Assembly (NCBI RefSeq): GCF_045310695.1
Contig: NZ_JBJIAA010000011.1
Location: forward strand, 136,411-200,410
DNA: 64,000 nucleotides
Reading direction: 5' to 3'
DNA from: Clostridium_S neuense
GTDB lineage: Bacteria; Bacillota; Clostridia; Clostridiales; Clostridiaceae
Shown: positions 1 to 9,268 of the stretch, piece after piece
How positions within the stretch are numbered: position 1 is the stretch's first letter
Layout: every line of letters starts with the position of its first letter
The notes under the pieces: generated by a model
Databases searched by the model: none
What the model was told of the DNA's origin: nothing
What the model saw: only the letters and a program-made list of their open reading frames with translations
Position numbers and translations under genes: made by a program

Positions 1-469
1 ATTTTTGAATTAATAGAACTTCCCCCTTACCAATGTTAAGCTTTTGGGATATCTCATCTGTTGATAAACCATCCTGCATAAGCTTTTTTATTTGCTTAGC
101 CTTTAAATTTTCAACCTCATTACTATCTTCAACTTCGATATCATTGTCTACTACAACATCTACTTTATTGTTTGTTTCTAAATCCCTTTTACTATTATTA
201 TCGTCAGAAAAAACTTTTTCATTAGACTCTGAATTTAAATTTTTCATTGTGGCAACTTCATCTTTTAAATATTCTATTTCTTTCTGCAACTCAAAAATTG
301 TTTCTCCAAATTCTTTTCTTAACTTTCCAATTTCAAATTTGTAATCCTCTGTGCCATAAGAAATATCGTTTAACTTATCTTCAAATGAACCCTTATTATC
401 ATTTTTTATAACTTTAATGTTTATAAATATTAAAGCTATTCCGATCATAAGTAAAATAATTATAGCCAT
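1..469 (-). CDS. SwrB/YlxL-like membrane-anchored protein with C-terminal HTH (partial)
   Basis: The frame starts at the ATG at 469 behind a GAGGTG ribosome site and stays open to the window edge, so the C-terminus is missing (156 codons seen). The first 17 residues form one hydrophobic membrane anchor (MAIIILLMIGIALIFIN). A charged segment of coiled-coil type follows (about 25 to 75), then an acidic low-complexity linker. Near residues 130 to 155 there is a helix-turn-helix-like stretch, with IKKLMQDGLSTDEISQKLN visible. A gene of this design directly after sigma-28 is typical of Firmicutes (YlxL/SwrB position, DUF6115-like in clostridia). SwrB in Bacillus promotes basal-body/export maturation; the same role here is inferred from position and architecture only. 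Confidence 0.75.
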   Translation of the reverse strand, partial: MAIIILLMIGIALIFINIKVIKNDNKGSFEDKLNDISYGTEDYKFEIGKLRKEFGETIFELQKEIEYLKDEVATMKNLNSESNEKVFSDDNNSKRDLETNNKVDVVVDNDIEVEDSNEVENLKAKQIKKLMQDGLSTDEISQKLNIGKGEVLLIQK

Positions 470-482
470 TAGGTCACCTCAA

Positions 483-1208
483 TTATTCATATTTCAATAC
501 CTTGAGCTGCTTCCTAAGATGCATTATTGCTCTTGTATGCAACTGACACACTCTTGATTCCGAAACCCCAAGAATATTCCCTATTTGCTTCAATGTGAGA
601 CCATCATAATAATATAATGATAGCACTACCTTATCTTTTTCATTAATTAAATCAAGAGCTTTTGTAAGATATTCTATCTCCTCTTTTTCTTCAAGAGATT
701 TTTCAGGACTCGGACTTTTTTTATCTTCAATAGTTCCTATAAGAGGCATATCATCATCCTCTGAAAATATTAAATCCTCAAGTGACATTACAGATATATA
801 ATTTATGTAACTTTCCACTTCAATAACATCTTTTACCTTAACACCAAGTCCAGATGCTATTTCAAAATATGTAGGTTCTCTTAAAAGTTCTTTTTGGAGC
901 TTTTCAACTATAAAATTATATTTATTTAGCTTGTCCATAGCCCCTTTAGAAATTGGGCTGTTTTTTCTTAGCTCGTCAATCATTGCCCCTTTTATTCTTA
1001 TAGATGCATAAGTTGAAAATTTCATACCTTTATCTTCATCAAATTTATTAAGAGCATCTATAAGCCCTATCATACCATATCCAACTAAATCCTCATAATC
1101 AATGTATTTACTCTTTCCAACTATTACTCTGGAAGCTATATATTTTACTAAAGGTATATATTTTTTAATCATTTCCTCTCTGCCATCTAAAATACCGGTT
1201 ATTGCCAT
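483..1208 (-). CDS. fliA: RNA polymerase sigma factor, sigma-28 / FliA-SigD family
   Basis: 241 residues, the usual length for the FliA/SigD/WhiG family. Region 2 is clear near residues 15 to 85: KYIPLVKYIASRV, then YEDLVGYGMIGLIDALNKFD, then FSTYASIRIKGAMIDELRK. Region 4 is at the C-terminus, with LTLKQIGNILGVSESRVCQL as the DNA-binding helix-turn-helix. The ATG at 1208 follows a G-rich ribosome site. The protein directs RNA polymerase to late flagellar promoters (consensus TAAA-N15-GCCGATAA). Several sites of that kind occur elsewhere in this window, ahead of flagellin, yjfB and glycosylation genes, so it probably controls them. Its position near the end of the basal-body operon is conserved in Firmicutes. 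Confidence 0.96.
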   Translation of the reverse strand: MAITGILDGREEMIKKYIPLVKYIASRVIVGKSKYIDYEDLVGYGMIGLIDALNKFDEDKGMKFSTYASIRIKGAMIDELRKNSPISKGAMDKLNKYNFIVEKLQKELLREPTYFEIASGLGVKVKDVIEVESYINYISVMSLEDLIFSEDDDMPLIGTIEDKKSPSPEKSLEEKEEIEYLTKALDLINEKDKVVLSLYYYDGLTLKQIGNILGVSESRVCQLHTRAIMHLRKQLKVLKYE

Positions 1209-1221
1209 ACAAGTTACCCCC

Positions 1222-1884
1222 CTACCTTTTTTTCATGCGTTCCCTCATAATATCAAAAGTATATAGAATTATATTTTCCCTCTGATTACCATCAATTTCA
1301 TGAAATTTAAAACCACATACATAGGTTCCACTTTGATTCTTAACACATCTTACGCATATACATGGAACAAGTATATTTCTATCATGAAGCTGTAAGTAAA
1401 TAATGATAACATCATTCTTATCAAGTTTTTCGTTAATTGTAATTCTTGCACCACCGCCACTTAAATCAAGCATGGTTCCAGTTGAAAATTCTTCAAGATG
1501 TTTTAAAGAATAATTCATCAAAGCTTTGGTAATCTTTTGCTTTCGCATAACTTTATACTGCACTTCTTTTGCAAGTTCTACCCTAAAATTTTTTCTTCTT
1601 TGTATTTTTCTTATTTTATCCTCATCAGGTATAGATATCAATATCATTGGTATTTTATCTTTTTTTCTTCCAATCACTGTTGAATAAAAAGAATAAACAT
1701 TTTTATCATCACTGTAGATAAGTTCAATATTATCTCCTCTTATGAGGCTTGCATAACTTCCACTAGCTACTGGTAAACTTATAGCTATATATTTATCTGT
1801 TATATCTTGTACATTGCTTTTATAAACATCTTTCTCCCATATAATTTCACATTTGTCATTAATATTAATAGATGAATTAGACAT
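1222..1884 (-). CDS. PilZ-domain c-di-GMP-binding flagellar brake protein (YcgR type)
   Basis: 220 residues from the ATG at 1884, which lies 8 bases after AAGGAG; a GTG two codons upstream is too close to that site. The N-terminal half (about 1 to 95) is a beta-rich YcgR-like domain. The C-terminal PilZ domain carries both c-di-GMP-binding signatures: the arginine motif RRKNFR near residue 96 and DLSGGGARI near residue 140. Proteins of this family bind c-di-GMP and slow or stop the motor by contacting the stator or rotor. Its place between flhG and fliA in the operon is common in clostridia. It links motility to the second messenger, although no diguanylate cyclase lies in the window. Confidence 0.9.
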   Translation of the reverse strand: MSNSSININDKCEIIWEKDVYKSNVQDITDKYIAISLPVASGSYASLIRGDNIELIYSDDKNVYSFYSTVIGRKKDKIPMILISIPDEDKIRKIQRRKNFRVELAKEVQYKVMRKQKITKALMNYSLKHLEEFSTGTMLDLSGGGARITINEKLDKNDVIIIYLQLHDRNILVPCICVRCVKNQSGTYVCGFKFHEIDGNQRENIILYTFDIMRERMKKR

Positions 1885-1896
1885 AACCACAACTCC

Positions 1897-2760
1897 TTAT
1901 GAAAAAATGCTGAAAAACTTTTTAAACAACCCCTCAATTCCCTTACCTGATTTTCCATAAGTATTTCCTATTATTTTTTTAGCTATATTCTCAATATCTT
2001 TAGCTGCATTACAGTTAGGTTTTCCTATAACAAAAGGTTCCTGTCTTCTAACAGCCATTACTAAATTATTGTCCTCGTAAACACTGCCTAAAAATTCAGT
2101 GTCAGCTTTAATAAATTTCTTAACAACATTCTGAAATTTGTTAAATGTATCAATTCCCTCCTTGTGATTTAATACTCTATTTACTATTATTTTAGCATTT
2201 GTCTTTATATTGAAATGCACTACAGCCTTAAATAAACTATATGCATCCGTTAACGAGGTTGGTTCTGGAGTTGTAACTATAACAAGATCATCTGAACATG
2301 CTATAAACCCAAGTATACTTCTATTAACTCCCGCACCTGTATCCATTATTATGTAATCTAAATCATTTAAACTAGAAATTTTTCTAAGAAAATTATCTGT
2401 TTGAAACTTAGACAATTCATTTAATTTTGTAATGCCTGTTCCTCCTGGCAAAAGCTTTACACCAAATGGTCCTTTTGCCACTACTTCATCAATACTTCTA
2501 TCATTATATATTATATCAAATATATTGTATTTTGGTAAGAACCCCATAAGAACATCATCATTACCCATGCCAATATCTGCATCAAAAATAAGTACCTTTT
2601 TCCCCATTTTTTGAAGTGTTATGGATAAATTAACTACTATATTGCTTTTTCCTACTCCACCTTTTCCAGAAGTAACAGTAATCACCTTAGGTTTATTATA
2701 ATTTATATTTTCTTCTTTTTCTAGAGCCATAAATCTAAGTTTTTGTGCCTGATCCATCAT
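1897..2760 (-). CDS. flhG: FlhG (YlxH/FleN) MinD-like ATPase
   Basis: 287 residues of the ParA/MinD superfamily. The deviant Walker A motif GKGGVGKS is at residues 32 to 39, and later switch motifs (VLIFDADIGMGNDD and YIIMDTGAG) are intact. A short N-terminal extension, DQAQKLRFMALEKE, contains the DQAxxLR motif that in FlhG stimulates the FlhF GTPase. FlhG controls flagellar number and placement by cycling on the membrane with FlhF. The ATG overlaps the flhF stop codon (ATGA), which implies translational coupling, and the pair flhF-flhG follows flhA as in most Firmicutes. The C-terminal basic and hydrophobic tail (LFKKFFSIFS) suits a membrane-targeting helix. Confidence 0.94.
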   Translation of the reverse strand: MMDQAQKLRFMALEKEENINYNKPKVITVTSGKGGVGKSNIVVNLSITLQKMGKKVLIFDADIGMGNDDVLMGFLPKYNIFDIIYNDRSIDEVVAKGPFGVKLLPGGTGITKLNELSKFQTDNFLRKISSLNDLDYIIMDTGAGVNRSILGFIACSDDLVIVTTPEPTSLTDAYSLFKAVVHFNIKTNAKIIVNRVLNHKEGIDTFNKFQNVVKKFIKADTEFLGSVYEDNNLVMAVRRQEPFVIGKPNCNAAKDIENIAKKIIGNTYGKSGKGIEGLFKKFFSIFS

Positions 2761-3920
2761 ATATTATCCTCTCCCAATATAATACTACTGATTTTTTCTA
2801 AAGATAACTTTTTTATGTCATCAGGCACATTTTGACCAGTTGTGAAATAACTAACAGGTTTACCTGCATAATTTATTATATTTATAATTGAGCCATAAGT
2901 TGTGGTTTCATCTAATTTTGTTATAATTATATTTTTGTAATTTAACTTTTTATATCCATTAATAATAGCCTCAATGTCTTTGTCTTTAGTAGTGCAACTA
3001 ACTACTAAGCTTATATTATTAGTTCCTGTTCTTTCCACAAAAGCTCTAAGTTGTGATATCTGCATTTCATTTTTACTGCTTCTTCCTGTGGTATCAACAA
3101 GTATTACATCACAATCACTCATACTTTTTATAGCTTCATCCATTTCTTTGAGTGTAATTACAACACTAAAGGGTATTCCCATAATATCAGCATAGGTTCT
3201 AAGCTGTTCAACAGCTCCTATTCTGTATGTGTCCACTGTTATAAGTCCAACTTTTTTCTTTTCTATAAGCGAAAATCTTCCTGCAAGCTTTGCTATAGTT
3301 GTGGTTTTTCCAACACCAGTTGGCCCTACCAAAACAATAATACCGCTTTCATCAATATCACATATATTAATATTATTTTTTATAACCTCTTTAATATTAT
3401 TATCATCAAAATTACCATGTAAGTCCAATAATATTTTTTCTATGCATCTATCATTTATATCTACAGCTTTAAGTTTACTTTTAATCTTATCATTCAAAGA
3501 TTCACCCTTAGCTTTTTCATTTGAAAGACCAGTAATAAGCTCCTTCATTTCTTTCATTTCCTCTAAAATTTCATCTTTACTATCTTTTTCCCCATCGTAA
3601 ATCTTTTCTGTCTTCTTGATATTAGTATTATCCTTTTCTGATACCAAAGCTTTATTTGTGTGCTTTTCCATAGCTTTTTTTAATGCTTTTATGCTTTCTT
3701 CCATACTTACAGAATTTACATCATCATTGTTATAATCATCATACTTTTGAGATTTATCAACTCCTGCTGTAACTTCTATATATTTCTGAGAAAATAGCCC
3801 GAAAATACCACCCTTTTTTATTTTCCTACTGCTTATTATTACAGCATCATGTCCAAGTTCCATCTTTATCTTATTTAGAGCTTCATTCATATCCTTAACT
3901 ATATACTTTTTTATTATCAT
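2757..3920 (-). CDS. flhF: FlhF SRP-family GTPase
   Basis: 387 residues. The N-terminal B domain (1 to about 110, beginning MIIKKYIVKDMNEALNKIK) is followed by an acidic, lysine-rich linker, an N domain, and an SRP-type G domain from about residue 190. The G1 motif GPTGVGKT is at 199 to 206; VDTYRIGAVEQL, VDTTGRS and TKLDET mark the later G motifs. FlhF recruits early basal-body parts to the site of assembly and is stimulated by FlhG, its immediate neighbour. The start codon overlaps the flhA stop by one base. Length and domain order match the family. Confidence 0.95.
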   Translation of the reverse strand: MIIKKYIVKDMNEALNKIKMELGHDAVIISSRKIKKGGIFGLFSQKYIEVTAGVDKSQKYDDYNNDDVNSVSMEESIKALKKAMEKHTNKALVSEKDNTNIKKTEKIYDGEKDSKDEILEEMKEMKELITGLSNEKAKGESLNDKIKSKLKAVDINDRCIEKILLDLHGNFDDNNIKEVIKNNINICDIDESGIIVLVGPTGVGKTTTIAKLAGRFSLIEKKKVGLITVDTYRIGAVEQLRTYADIMGIPFSVVITLKEMDEAIKSMSDCDVILVDTTGRSSKNEMQISQLRAFVERTGTNNISLVVSCTTKDKDIEAIINGYKKLNYKNIIITKLDETTTYGSIINIINYAGKPVSYFTTGQNVPDDIKKLSLEKISSIILGEDNI

Positions 3921-5983
3921 TATAAGTTTACAACTCCTTCAGTTCTTATTTCAATTTCATTTGGAACCTCATTTAGTGATATAATACTTACGTTTGGGAA
4001 CACCATTTCTGTAAGTTTTCTAAATGCAGGCCTTATTTTAGGAGATACTAAAATAACTGGCTGTCCATCATTGAAATTAACTGAATCTATAATATTTCTA
4101 ATTGATTTAAGAATTTTAGTTGTATTATCAGGATCAATAGCTGGAAAAGATCCTTTAACTGATTTTTGAATATTACTAGCAATGAGATTTTCTATATCTG
4201 GTGACAAAGTTACAACTCTTATACTATTATTCTCATCAATTAAACCATTGCAAATAGTTCTTGCAAGTGCCATTCTAACATACTCTGTTAGCACTTCTGT
4301 ATCCTTAGTTGTTCTAGAATTATCCGCAAGGCTTTCCATTATAGTAACCATATCTTTTATAGAAATTTTTTCTTTAAGTAAATTTTGAAGAACTTTTTGA
4401 AGTTCTCCTATTGTCATAAGATCAGGTATAAGCTCCTCAACAACAGCTGAATATTTTTCTTTCATCGAATCTACTATATCCTTTACTTCTTGCCTACCAA
4501 GTAACTCATAAGAATGAGCTTTTACAGTCTCAGTAAGATGAGTAATCATAACTGTAACAGGATCAACAACAGTAAGTCCCTTTATTTCAGCTTCCTCTCT
4601 CTGATCCTTATTAACCCATATAGCAGGAAGTCCAAAGGTTGGTTCAACAGTTTTTATTCCTGGCATATCAGAATTTTCACCTGATGGATCCATACATAAA
4701 AGCATATTAGGCATTAACTGCCCTTTTTGAACAACTGTACCCCTTATTTTAAATATATATTCATTTGTATCAAGCTGCAAATTATCTCTTATTCTTATTG
4801 GTTGAACAACTATACCCATTTCAATTGCACACTGCCTTCTAACAGAGGCAATTCTTTGAAAAAGATCTCCCCCTGAATTTTCGTCTGCAAGTGGGATAAG
4901 ACCATAACCAATTTCTACATCCATTGGTTCTACTGAAATAAGTTTCATTACATTTTCAGGTTCTTTACTTTGAGTTTCAATATTTTTCTTATTTTCATTC
5001 TCAACTGCCATTATCTGTTTACCTATATCATCTTTATATAACATATATGCAGCTCCACCTAGAGCTGCTGCCAAAACAATGAATACCACATGTGGAAATC
5101 CAGGTATCATTGACATTGCAAGTAAAACACCTGCCGCCATCCCAAGTACCTTAGGAAAACCTGTTAATTGCCCAATAAGTGAATTTCCAAGATTTTCACC
5201 ATTTTTAGATCTAGTAACAATTATACCAGTTGATATCGAAATAAGCAGTGCTGGAACCTGACTTACAAGTCCATCACCAATAGTAAGCTGTATATAAGTT
5301 TTTGCCGCATCAGCCGCAGATAAATTTTTCATAAGAACGCCAATTATTATTCCACCCAGACTATTTATTAAAACTATGACAATTGATGAAATTGCATCAC
5401 CTTTTACAAATTTTGATGCACCATCCATAGAGCCAAAAAAATCTGCTTCAAGCTGCAAATCTCTCCTTTTCTTCTTAGCTTCCTCTTCAGTTATAAGTCC
5501 AGAATTCAAATCAGCATCTATGGTCATCTGTTTTCCAGGCATAGCATCCAATGTAAATCTTGCAGCTACTTCTGCAACTCTTCCAGAACCACTAGTTATT
5601 ACAATAAATTGAACTACTATTATTATAAGGAATATTACTATACCAACAACATAATTTCCACCTACAACCAAACTGCCAAAGGTATTTATTATATCTCCAG
5701 CATATCCATCAATAAGTATAAGCCTTGTAGATGATATATTAAGTCCAACTCTGAAAAGAGTCGTAATAAGTAGTAATGTTGGAAATACTGAAAATTGAAG
5801 TACCTCAGTTGTAAACATTGCAACAAGTATTATTATAACTGATATTGATATATTAACTGCAATAAAAACATCTAATAGTGCTGATGGCATAGGAATAATT
5901 AGCATTAATACTATACCAACAACAGCAAAAGATACTATTATGTCAATATTATCTTTTATATTTAATCTTCTACCTTCCTCCAA
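3920..5983 (-). CDS. flhA: FlhA flagellar type III export gate protein
   Basis: About 687 residues. The N-terminal half has eight predicted membrane helices. Between them is the FHIPEP-type cytoplasmic loop (VAEVAARFTLDAMPGKQMTIDADL...), which is the family signature. The C-terminal half is the soluble domain that binds chaperone-substrate complexes. I favour the TTG at 5983, six bases after AAAGGTG, over the GTG at 5992, which is part of that ribosome site. FlhA forms the nonameric ring of the export gate and couples proton flow to export of rod, hook and filament proteins. It lies 11 bases after fliR-flhB and overlaps flhF. Confidence 0.95.
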   Translation of the reverse strand: MEEGRRLNIKDNIDIIVSFAVVGIVLMLIIPMPSALLDVFIAVNISISVIIILVAMFTTEVLQFSVFPTLLLITTLFRVGLNISSTRLILIDGYAGDIINTFGSLVVGGNYVVGIVIFLIIIVVQFIVITSGSGRVAEVAARFTLDAMPGKQMTIDADLNSGLITEEEAKKKRRDLQLEADFFGSMDGASKFVKGDAISSIVIVLINSLGGIIIGVLMKNLSAADAAKTYIQLTIGDGLVSQVPALLISISTGIIVTRSKNGENLGNSLIGQLTGFPKVLGMAAGVLLAMSMIPGFPHVVFIVLAAALGGAAYMLYKDDIGKQIMAVENENKKNIETQSKEPENVMKLISVEPMDVEIGYGLIPLADENSGGDLFQRIASVRRQCAIEMGIVVQPIRIRDNLQLDTNEYIFKIRGTVVQKGQLMPNMLLCMDPSGENSDMPGIKTVEPTFGLPAIWVNKDQREEAEIKGLTVVDPVTVMITHLTETVKAHSYELLGRQEVKDIVDSMKEKYSAVVEELIPDLMTIGELQKVLQNLLKEKISIKDMVTIMESLADNSRTTKDTEVLTEYVRMALARTICNGLIDENNSIRVVTLSPDIENLIASNIQKSVKGSFPAIDPDNTTKILKSIRNIIDSVNFNDGQPVILVSPKIRPAFRKLTEMVFPNVSIISLNEVPNEIEIRTEGVVNL

Positions 5984-5994
5984 TATTATCACCT

Positions 5995-7824
5995 TTATCT
6001 TTTCTTTTTTAGTTTATAAACAAAAGCTAAAATTTCAGCAACAGCCTGATACATTTGAGCTGGTATAGCTTCATCAATATCAACTTCTGAAAATATAAGT
6101 CTAGCGAGAGGCTTATTTTCTACAATTGGAACATCATTATCACTTGCAATTTCTTTTATTTTAAGTGCTGTTCTATCTACACCCTTAGCAACAACCACAG
6201 GTGCACCATCTACACCTTTTTCGTATTTTAGAGCCACTGCAATATGTGTAGGGTTAGTTATTACAACAGTAGCATCTGGAACCTTGTTCATCATAGTTCT
6301 AGAAATAATCTCTCTCATTCTTTGCTTTCTTTTACCCTTTACTTCCGGATCTCCCTCATCTTGCTTAAATTCATCCTTTACTTCCTGTTTAGTCATCTTC
6401 ATATCATTACTAAATTTATATTTTTGATATGCAAAATCAGCTATAGCAATTATAATCATTACCAAACTCATACGCCTAAATATATCAAGTACATATGATA
6501 AATAAGCATGAGGAATATAATTTATAATTAAATTGTTTAATTGAAAAATATCACTGTAATTGCTCATGAAAAAGTTATACCCAACAAACCCAGCTATAGA
6601 AACTACAACTATGTCTTTAAAAAGTTCAACTATAGTTCTCATAGAAAACATTCTTTTAAATCCCGCAATTGGATTTATTTTTGATAAGCTTGGCTTTAAA
6701 GGTTCAGTAGTATGCATAAAACCCGTTTGAATTATACTTCCGGCAACACCGAAAATCATTATTGGCACTATAAATACTAAAACTACCTTTAAAAAATTTA
6801 CAATCGAAAATGCCAGTACACTCTTCAAACCCAACTCAGTTAAGCTTGCTGTTATATAATTACTAAAAAAAGTGTACATCATATCTTTAAGATTCTGAAA
6901 CGCCTTGTCACCAAATGCCGTCAATATTCCTGTAATAGCTATAAGCGTGATTGCAACTGTTACATCTTTACTTCTAGGAACCTGTCCTTTTTCTCTTGCT
7001 TTTCCAAGCTTTCTAGGTGTAGCCTTTTCCGTTTTATCCGAATCTGCAAATATAAATGCAGCTGGAATAAGCTTATAAAATCCTTTGTAAATATCAGGCA
7101 ATGCATTAAATGATGATACCATAAATTTTATCATAACTGGCAATGTCATAATAACACATATAAGTCCAATTAATATTTTAATTGGAATACCTAAAATCAT
7201 TACATTAAGCTGTGGAACTGTTCTAGACATAAGCCCTAAAACTAAATCCGCAATTAAAAGAACAAGTATAACTGGCAATGCTATCTTCATACCTATAATA
7301 AAAAATTGTGTAAAAACATCAAAGGAAACCATGACACTTTGTGAGTTCACTACAAACGTACCAAGCTTAACCGAATTAAAACTGTTAACTAACTCTTTTA
7401 TAAGCATAGTATGTCCATCAATAGCAAAATATAGAACAACCGAAAACATATTAAACAGTCTTTCCATTAATGAAGCATTAGTTTGAGTCGAAGGATCATA
7501 TGATGTCATCATAGAAAATCCTATCTGAAAATCAAGAAATTGACCTCCTATTCTTACACACATAAATGTTAGATTAGCAAAAAAACCAAGTATAATTCCT
7601 GTTATAACCTCACATATACACTGCCATGTATACAAAAGACCATTATTAAAAACTGTAGCATTTGATAAGTTTATGTATGGAATAACACAAAATGCAATTG
7701 CCATTGAAAGCATTACCTTTGCAATATTAGGAAAACTTTTAGGAAATATAACTTCAAGTGCAATAAAAAACGATAGTACTCTTAAAAATACAAGAAATAA
7801 CGAAGTAAAATAAACGATATTCAT
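5995..7824 (-). CDS. fliR-flhB: FliR-FlhB fusion, flagellar export gate
   Basis: 609 residues holding two export-gate proteins in one chain. Residues 1 to about 255 are FliR, with six hydrophobic segments and the family stretch GGQFLDFQIGFSM near 93. From about residue 260 the FlhB start is obvious (ADSDKTEKATPRKLGKAREKGQVPRSKD), followed by four membrane segments. The cytoplasmic domain holds the autocleavage motif NPTH at about 524 to 527. FlhB cleaves itself there to switch export from rod/hook to filament substrates. The fusion fixes a 1:1 stoichiometry of FliR and FlhB, consistent with known gate structure. A natural FliR-FlhB fusion is documented in some clostridia. No stop codon or frameshift lies at the junction. 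Confidence 0.95.
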   Translation of the reverse strand: MNIVYFTSLFLVFLRVLSFFIALEVIFPKSFPNIAKVMLSMAIAFCVIPYINLSNATVFNNGLLYTWQCICEVITGIILGFFANLTFMCVRIGGQFLDFQIGFSMMTSYDPSTQTNASLMERLFNMFSVVLYFAIDGHTMLIKELVNSFNSVKLGTFVVNSQSVMVSFDVFTQFFIIGMKIALPVILVLLIADLVLGLMSRTVPQLNVMILGIPIKILIGLICVIMTLPVMIKFMVSSFNALPDIYKGFYKLIPAAFIFADSDKTEKATPRKLGKAREKGQVPRSKDVTVAITLIAITGILTAFGDKAFQNLKDMMYTFFSNYITASLTELGLKSVLAFSIVNFLKVVLVFIVPIMIFGVAGSIIQTGFMHTTEPLKPSLSKINPIAGFKRMFSMRTIVELFKDIVVVSIAGFVGYNFFMSNYSDIFQLNNLIINYIPHAYLSYVLDIFRRMSLVMIIIAIADFAYQKYKFSNDMKMTKQEVKDEFKQDEGDPEVKGKRKQRMREIISRTMMNKVPDATVVITNPTHIAVALKYEKGVDGAPVVVAKGVDRTALKIKEIASDNDVPIVENKPLARLIFSEVDIDEAIPAQMYQAVAEILAFVYKLKKKR

Positions 7825-7836
7825 TATTTATCACAC

Positions 7837-8106
7837 CTAACTTGTTATATTAGAAATCATATCAAATACCCTATTCATAAATCCTGTCATCATGTGAAGC
7901 ATCCAACTTCCCGTCATGAATCCAACTAAAACTATTGCTAAAAGCTTAGGTAAAAATGTAAGAGTTTGCTCTTGAATTTGAGTAGTTGCTTGAAATATAC
8001 TTATTATAAGACCTACTACTACAGATACTAAAAGTGCTGGTGCACAAATCATAAGACCTGTTGATACTGCATCTTTCATTACTGTTATTATCATATTCTC
8101 TGTCAT
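7837..8106 (-). CDS. fliQ: FliQ export gate protein
   Basis: 89 residues from the ATG at 8106, which follows GGAAGGTG by six bases; this is exactly the family's usual length. Two membrane helices are clear, around residues 14 to 38 and 50 to 75. The family motif LIISIFQATTQIQEQTLTF lies between them. FliQ forms, with FliP and FliR, the helical core channel of the type III export gate in the MS ring. The gene sits five bases after fliP and 12 bases before fliR-flhB, so stoichiometric co-expression is likely. Confidence 0.95.
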   Translation of the reverse strand: MTENMIITVMKDAVSTGLMICAPALLVSVVVGLIISIFQATTQIQEQTLTFLPKLLAIVLVGFMTGSWMLHMMTGFMNRVFDMISNITS

Positions 8107-8111
8107 ATATA

Positions 8112-8891
8112 TCACCTTCCAAAACTCAATACAAGAGATTTAACAACCATATACCATCCATCAACCATTACAAATAAAAGAAGCTTAAATGGCATTGATA
8201 CCATAGCCGGTGGCAGCATCATCATTCCCATTGACATTAAAATACTTGCAACCACAAGATCTATTATTAAAAAAGGTATGTACAATAAAAAGCCTATTGT
8301 AAATGCGGTTTTAAGTTCACTTATAATAAAAGCAGGAATAACTATATGCATAGGCATATTTTCTGTTGTATATTTACCTTTAGATTTATCTAATTCAATA
8401 AATAAATTTGAATCTTTTTTATATGTTTGTTTTTCCATGAACTGCCTAAGCGGCTTTTTTAATCGTGTATATGCTTCCTGCTGAGTTATCTGCTTATTTA
8501 AATAAGGCTGAATCGCATCTTTATTTATAGTATTATATGTAGGCATCATAATAAACATTGTGAGAAACAAAGCTAATCCTACAAGTACTTGGTTAGGTGG
8601 TGATTGCTGTGTACCCATAGCATTTCTTAAAAATCCAAGAACAACTATTATTCTAGTGAAACTTGTCATCATCACCGCTATAGATGGTAACAACGTTAAA
8701 ACAGTAAGTACGCCAAGAAGTTTTATGTCATCAACAAAATCAGTCGGATTGCTCGGACTATTATCAACAGACATATTAATTTTAGGTACATTTAAAGTTT
8801 GTGAAGTTGTTGGTGCTGCATAAATTCTACTTCTGAAACAAAAAATACATATAAGAAACACCATTAGAAATATTACATTTTTCTTTTTCAT
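8112..8891 (-). CDS. fliP: FliP export gate protein
   Basis: 259 residues from the ATG at 8891, placed seven bases after AAAGGAAG. A longer frame begins at 8915 inside fliO but has no ribosome site. The N-terminus is a signal peptide (MKKKNVIFLMVFLICIFCF), which is usual for FliP. Mature FliP motifs include VLTLLPSIAVMMTSFTRIIV, LRNAMGTQQSPPNQVLVGLA, and a C-terminal pair of helices with MMMLPPAMVSMPFKL. Five FliP subunits form the gate core with FliQ and FliR. The gene begins two bases after the fliO stop codon. Confidence 0.95.
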   Translation of the reverse strand: MKKKNVIFLMVFLICIFCFRSRIYAAPTTSQTLNVPKINMSVDNSPSNPTDFVDDIKLLGVLTVLTLLPSIAVMMTSFTRIIVVLGFLRNAMGTQQSPPNQVLVGLALFLTMFIMMPTYNTINKDAIQPYLNKQITQQEAYTRLKKPLRQFMEKQTYKKDSNLFIELDKSKGKYTTENMPMHIVIPAFIISELKTAFTIGFLLYIPFLIIDLVVASILMSMGMMMLPPAMVSMPFKLLLFVMVDGWYMVVKSLVLSFGR

Positions 8892-8893
8892 AG

Positions 8894-9250
8894 CTAATCT
8901 TCCTTTTTCATCCAAAGCTTATTCTTAACATCCTTAAAAAATTCACCAAAACTTTTATACTGCGGTATTTTTCTTACTTTTTCTAATGAGTACAATTCCT
9001 CATCACTAATTTCCATTAAAATTTCTGTTTTAGATGGTGTACTAGATATAACATATCCCTTTAAACCTATTTTAACAATTAAAAGACTGGCCTCTTTTGA
9101 AAGAGATGTTTTTTCTAATACCTTAATGTATTTTCCATTTTGCATATCTTGAAACTTACTACCACCATATTTTAAAGAAACATAAATTAACAGTATAATT
9201 ATTGGGAAAAAAATTATAAATTTTATTATCATATCTGCTGTACTTACCAT
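8894..9250 (-). CDS. fliO: FliO/FliZ-family flagellar biosynthesis protein
   Basis: 118 residues: one N-terminal membrane helix (about 8 to 26) followed by a small basic cytoplasmic domain. That domain has the family pattern KYIKVLEKTSLSKEASLLIVKIG and ends with residues SLEKVRKI and a charged tail. FliO helps assemble or stabilise the FliP ring and is poorly conserved. Identification rests on this pattern and on its fixed place between fliL and fliP. The ATG at 9250 follows AGGATGG. Confidence 0.85.
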   Translation of the reverse strand: MVSTADMIIKFIIFFPIIILLIYVSLKYGGSKFQDMQNGKYIKVLEKTSLSKEASLLIVKIGLKGYVISSTPSKTEILMEISDEELYSLEKVRKIPQYKSFGEFFKDVKNKLWMKKED

Positions 9251-9268
9251 ACAACACCATCCTAAGTA

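Noticed and set aside
3229..3600. Plus-strand frame of 123 codons opposite flhF
   Set aside because: Shadow of the FlhF coding region; Ser/Leu/Phe-rich as expected for an antisense of Lys/Glu codons.
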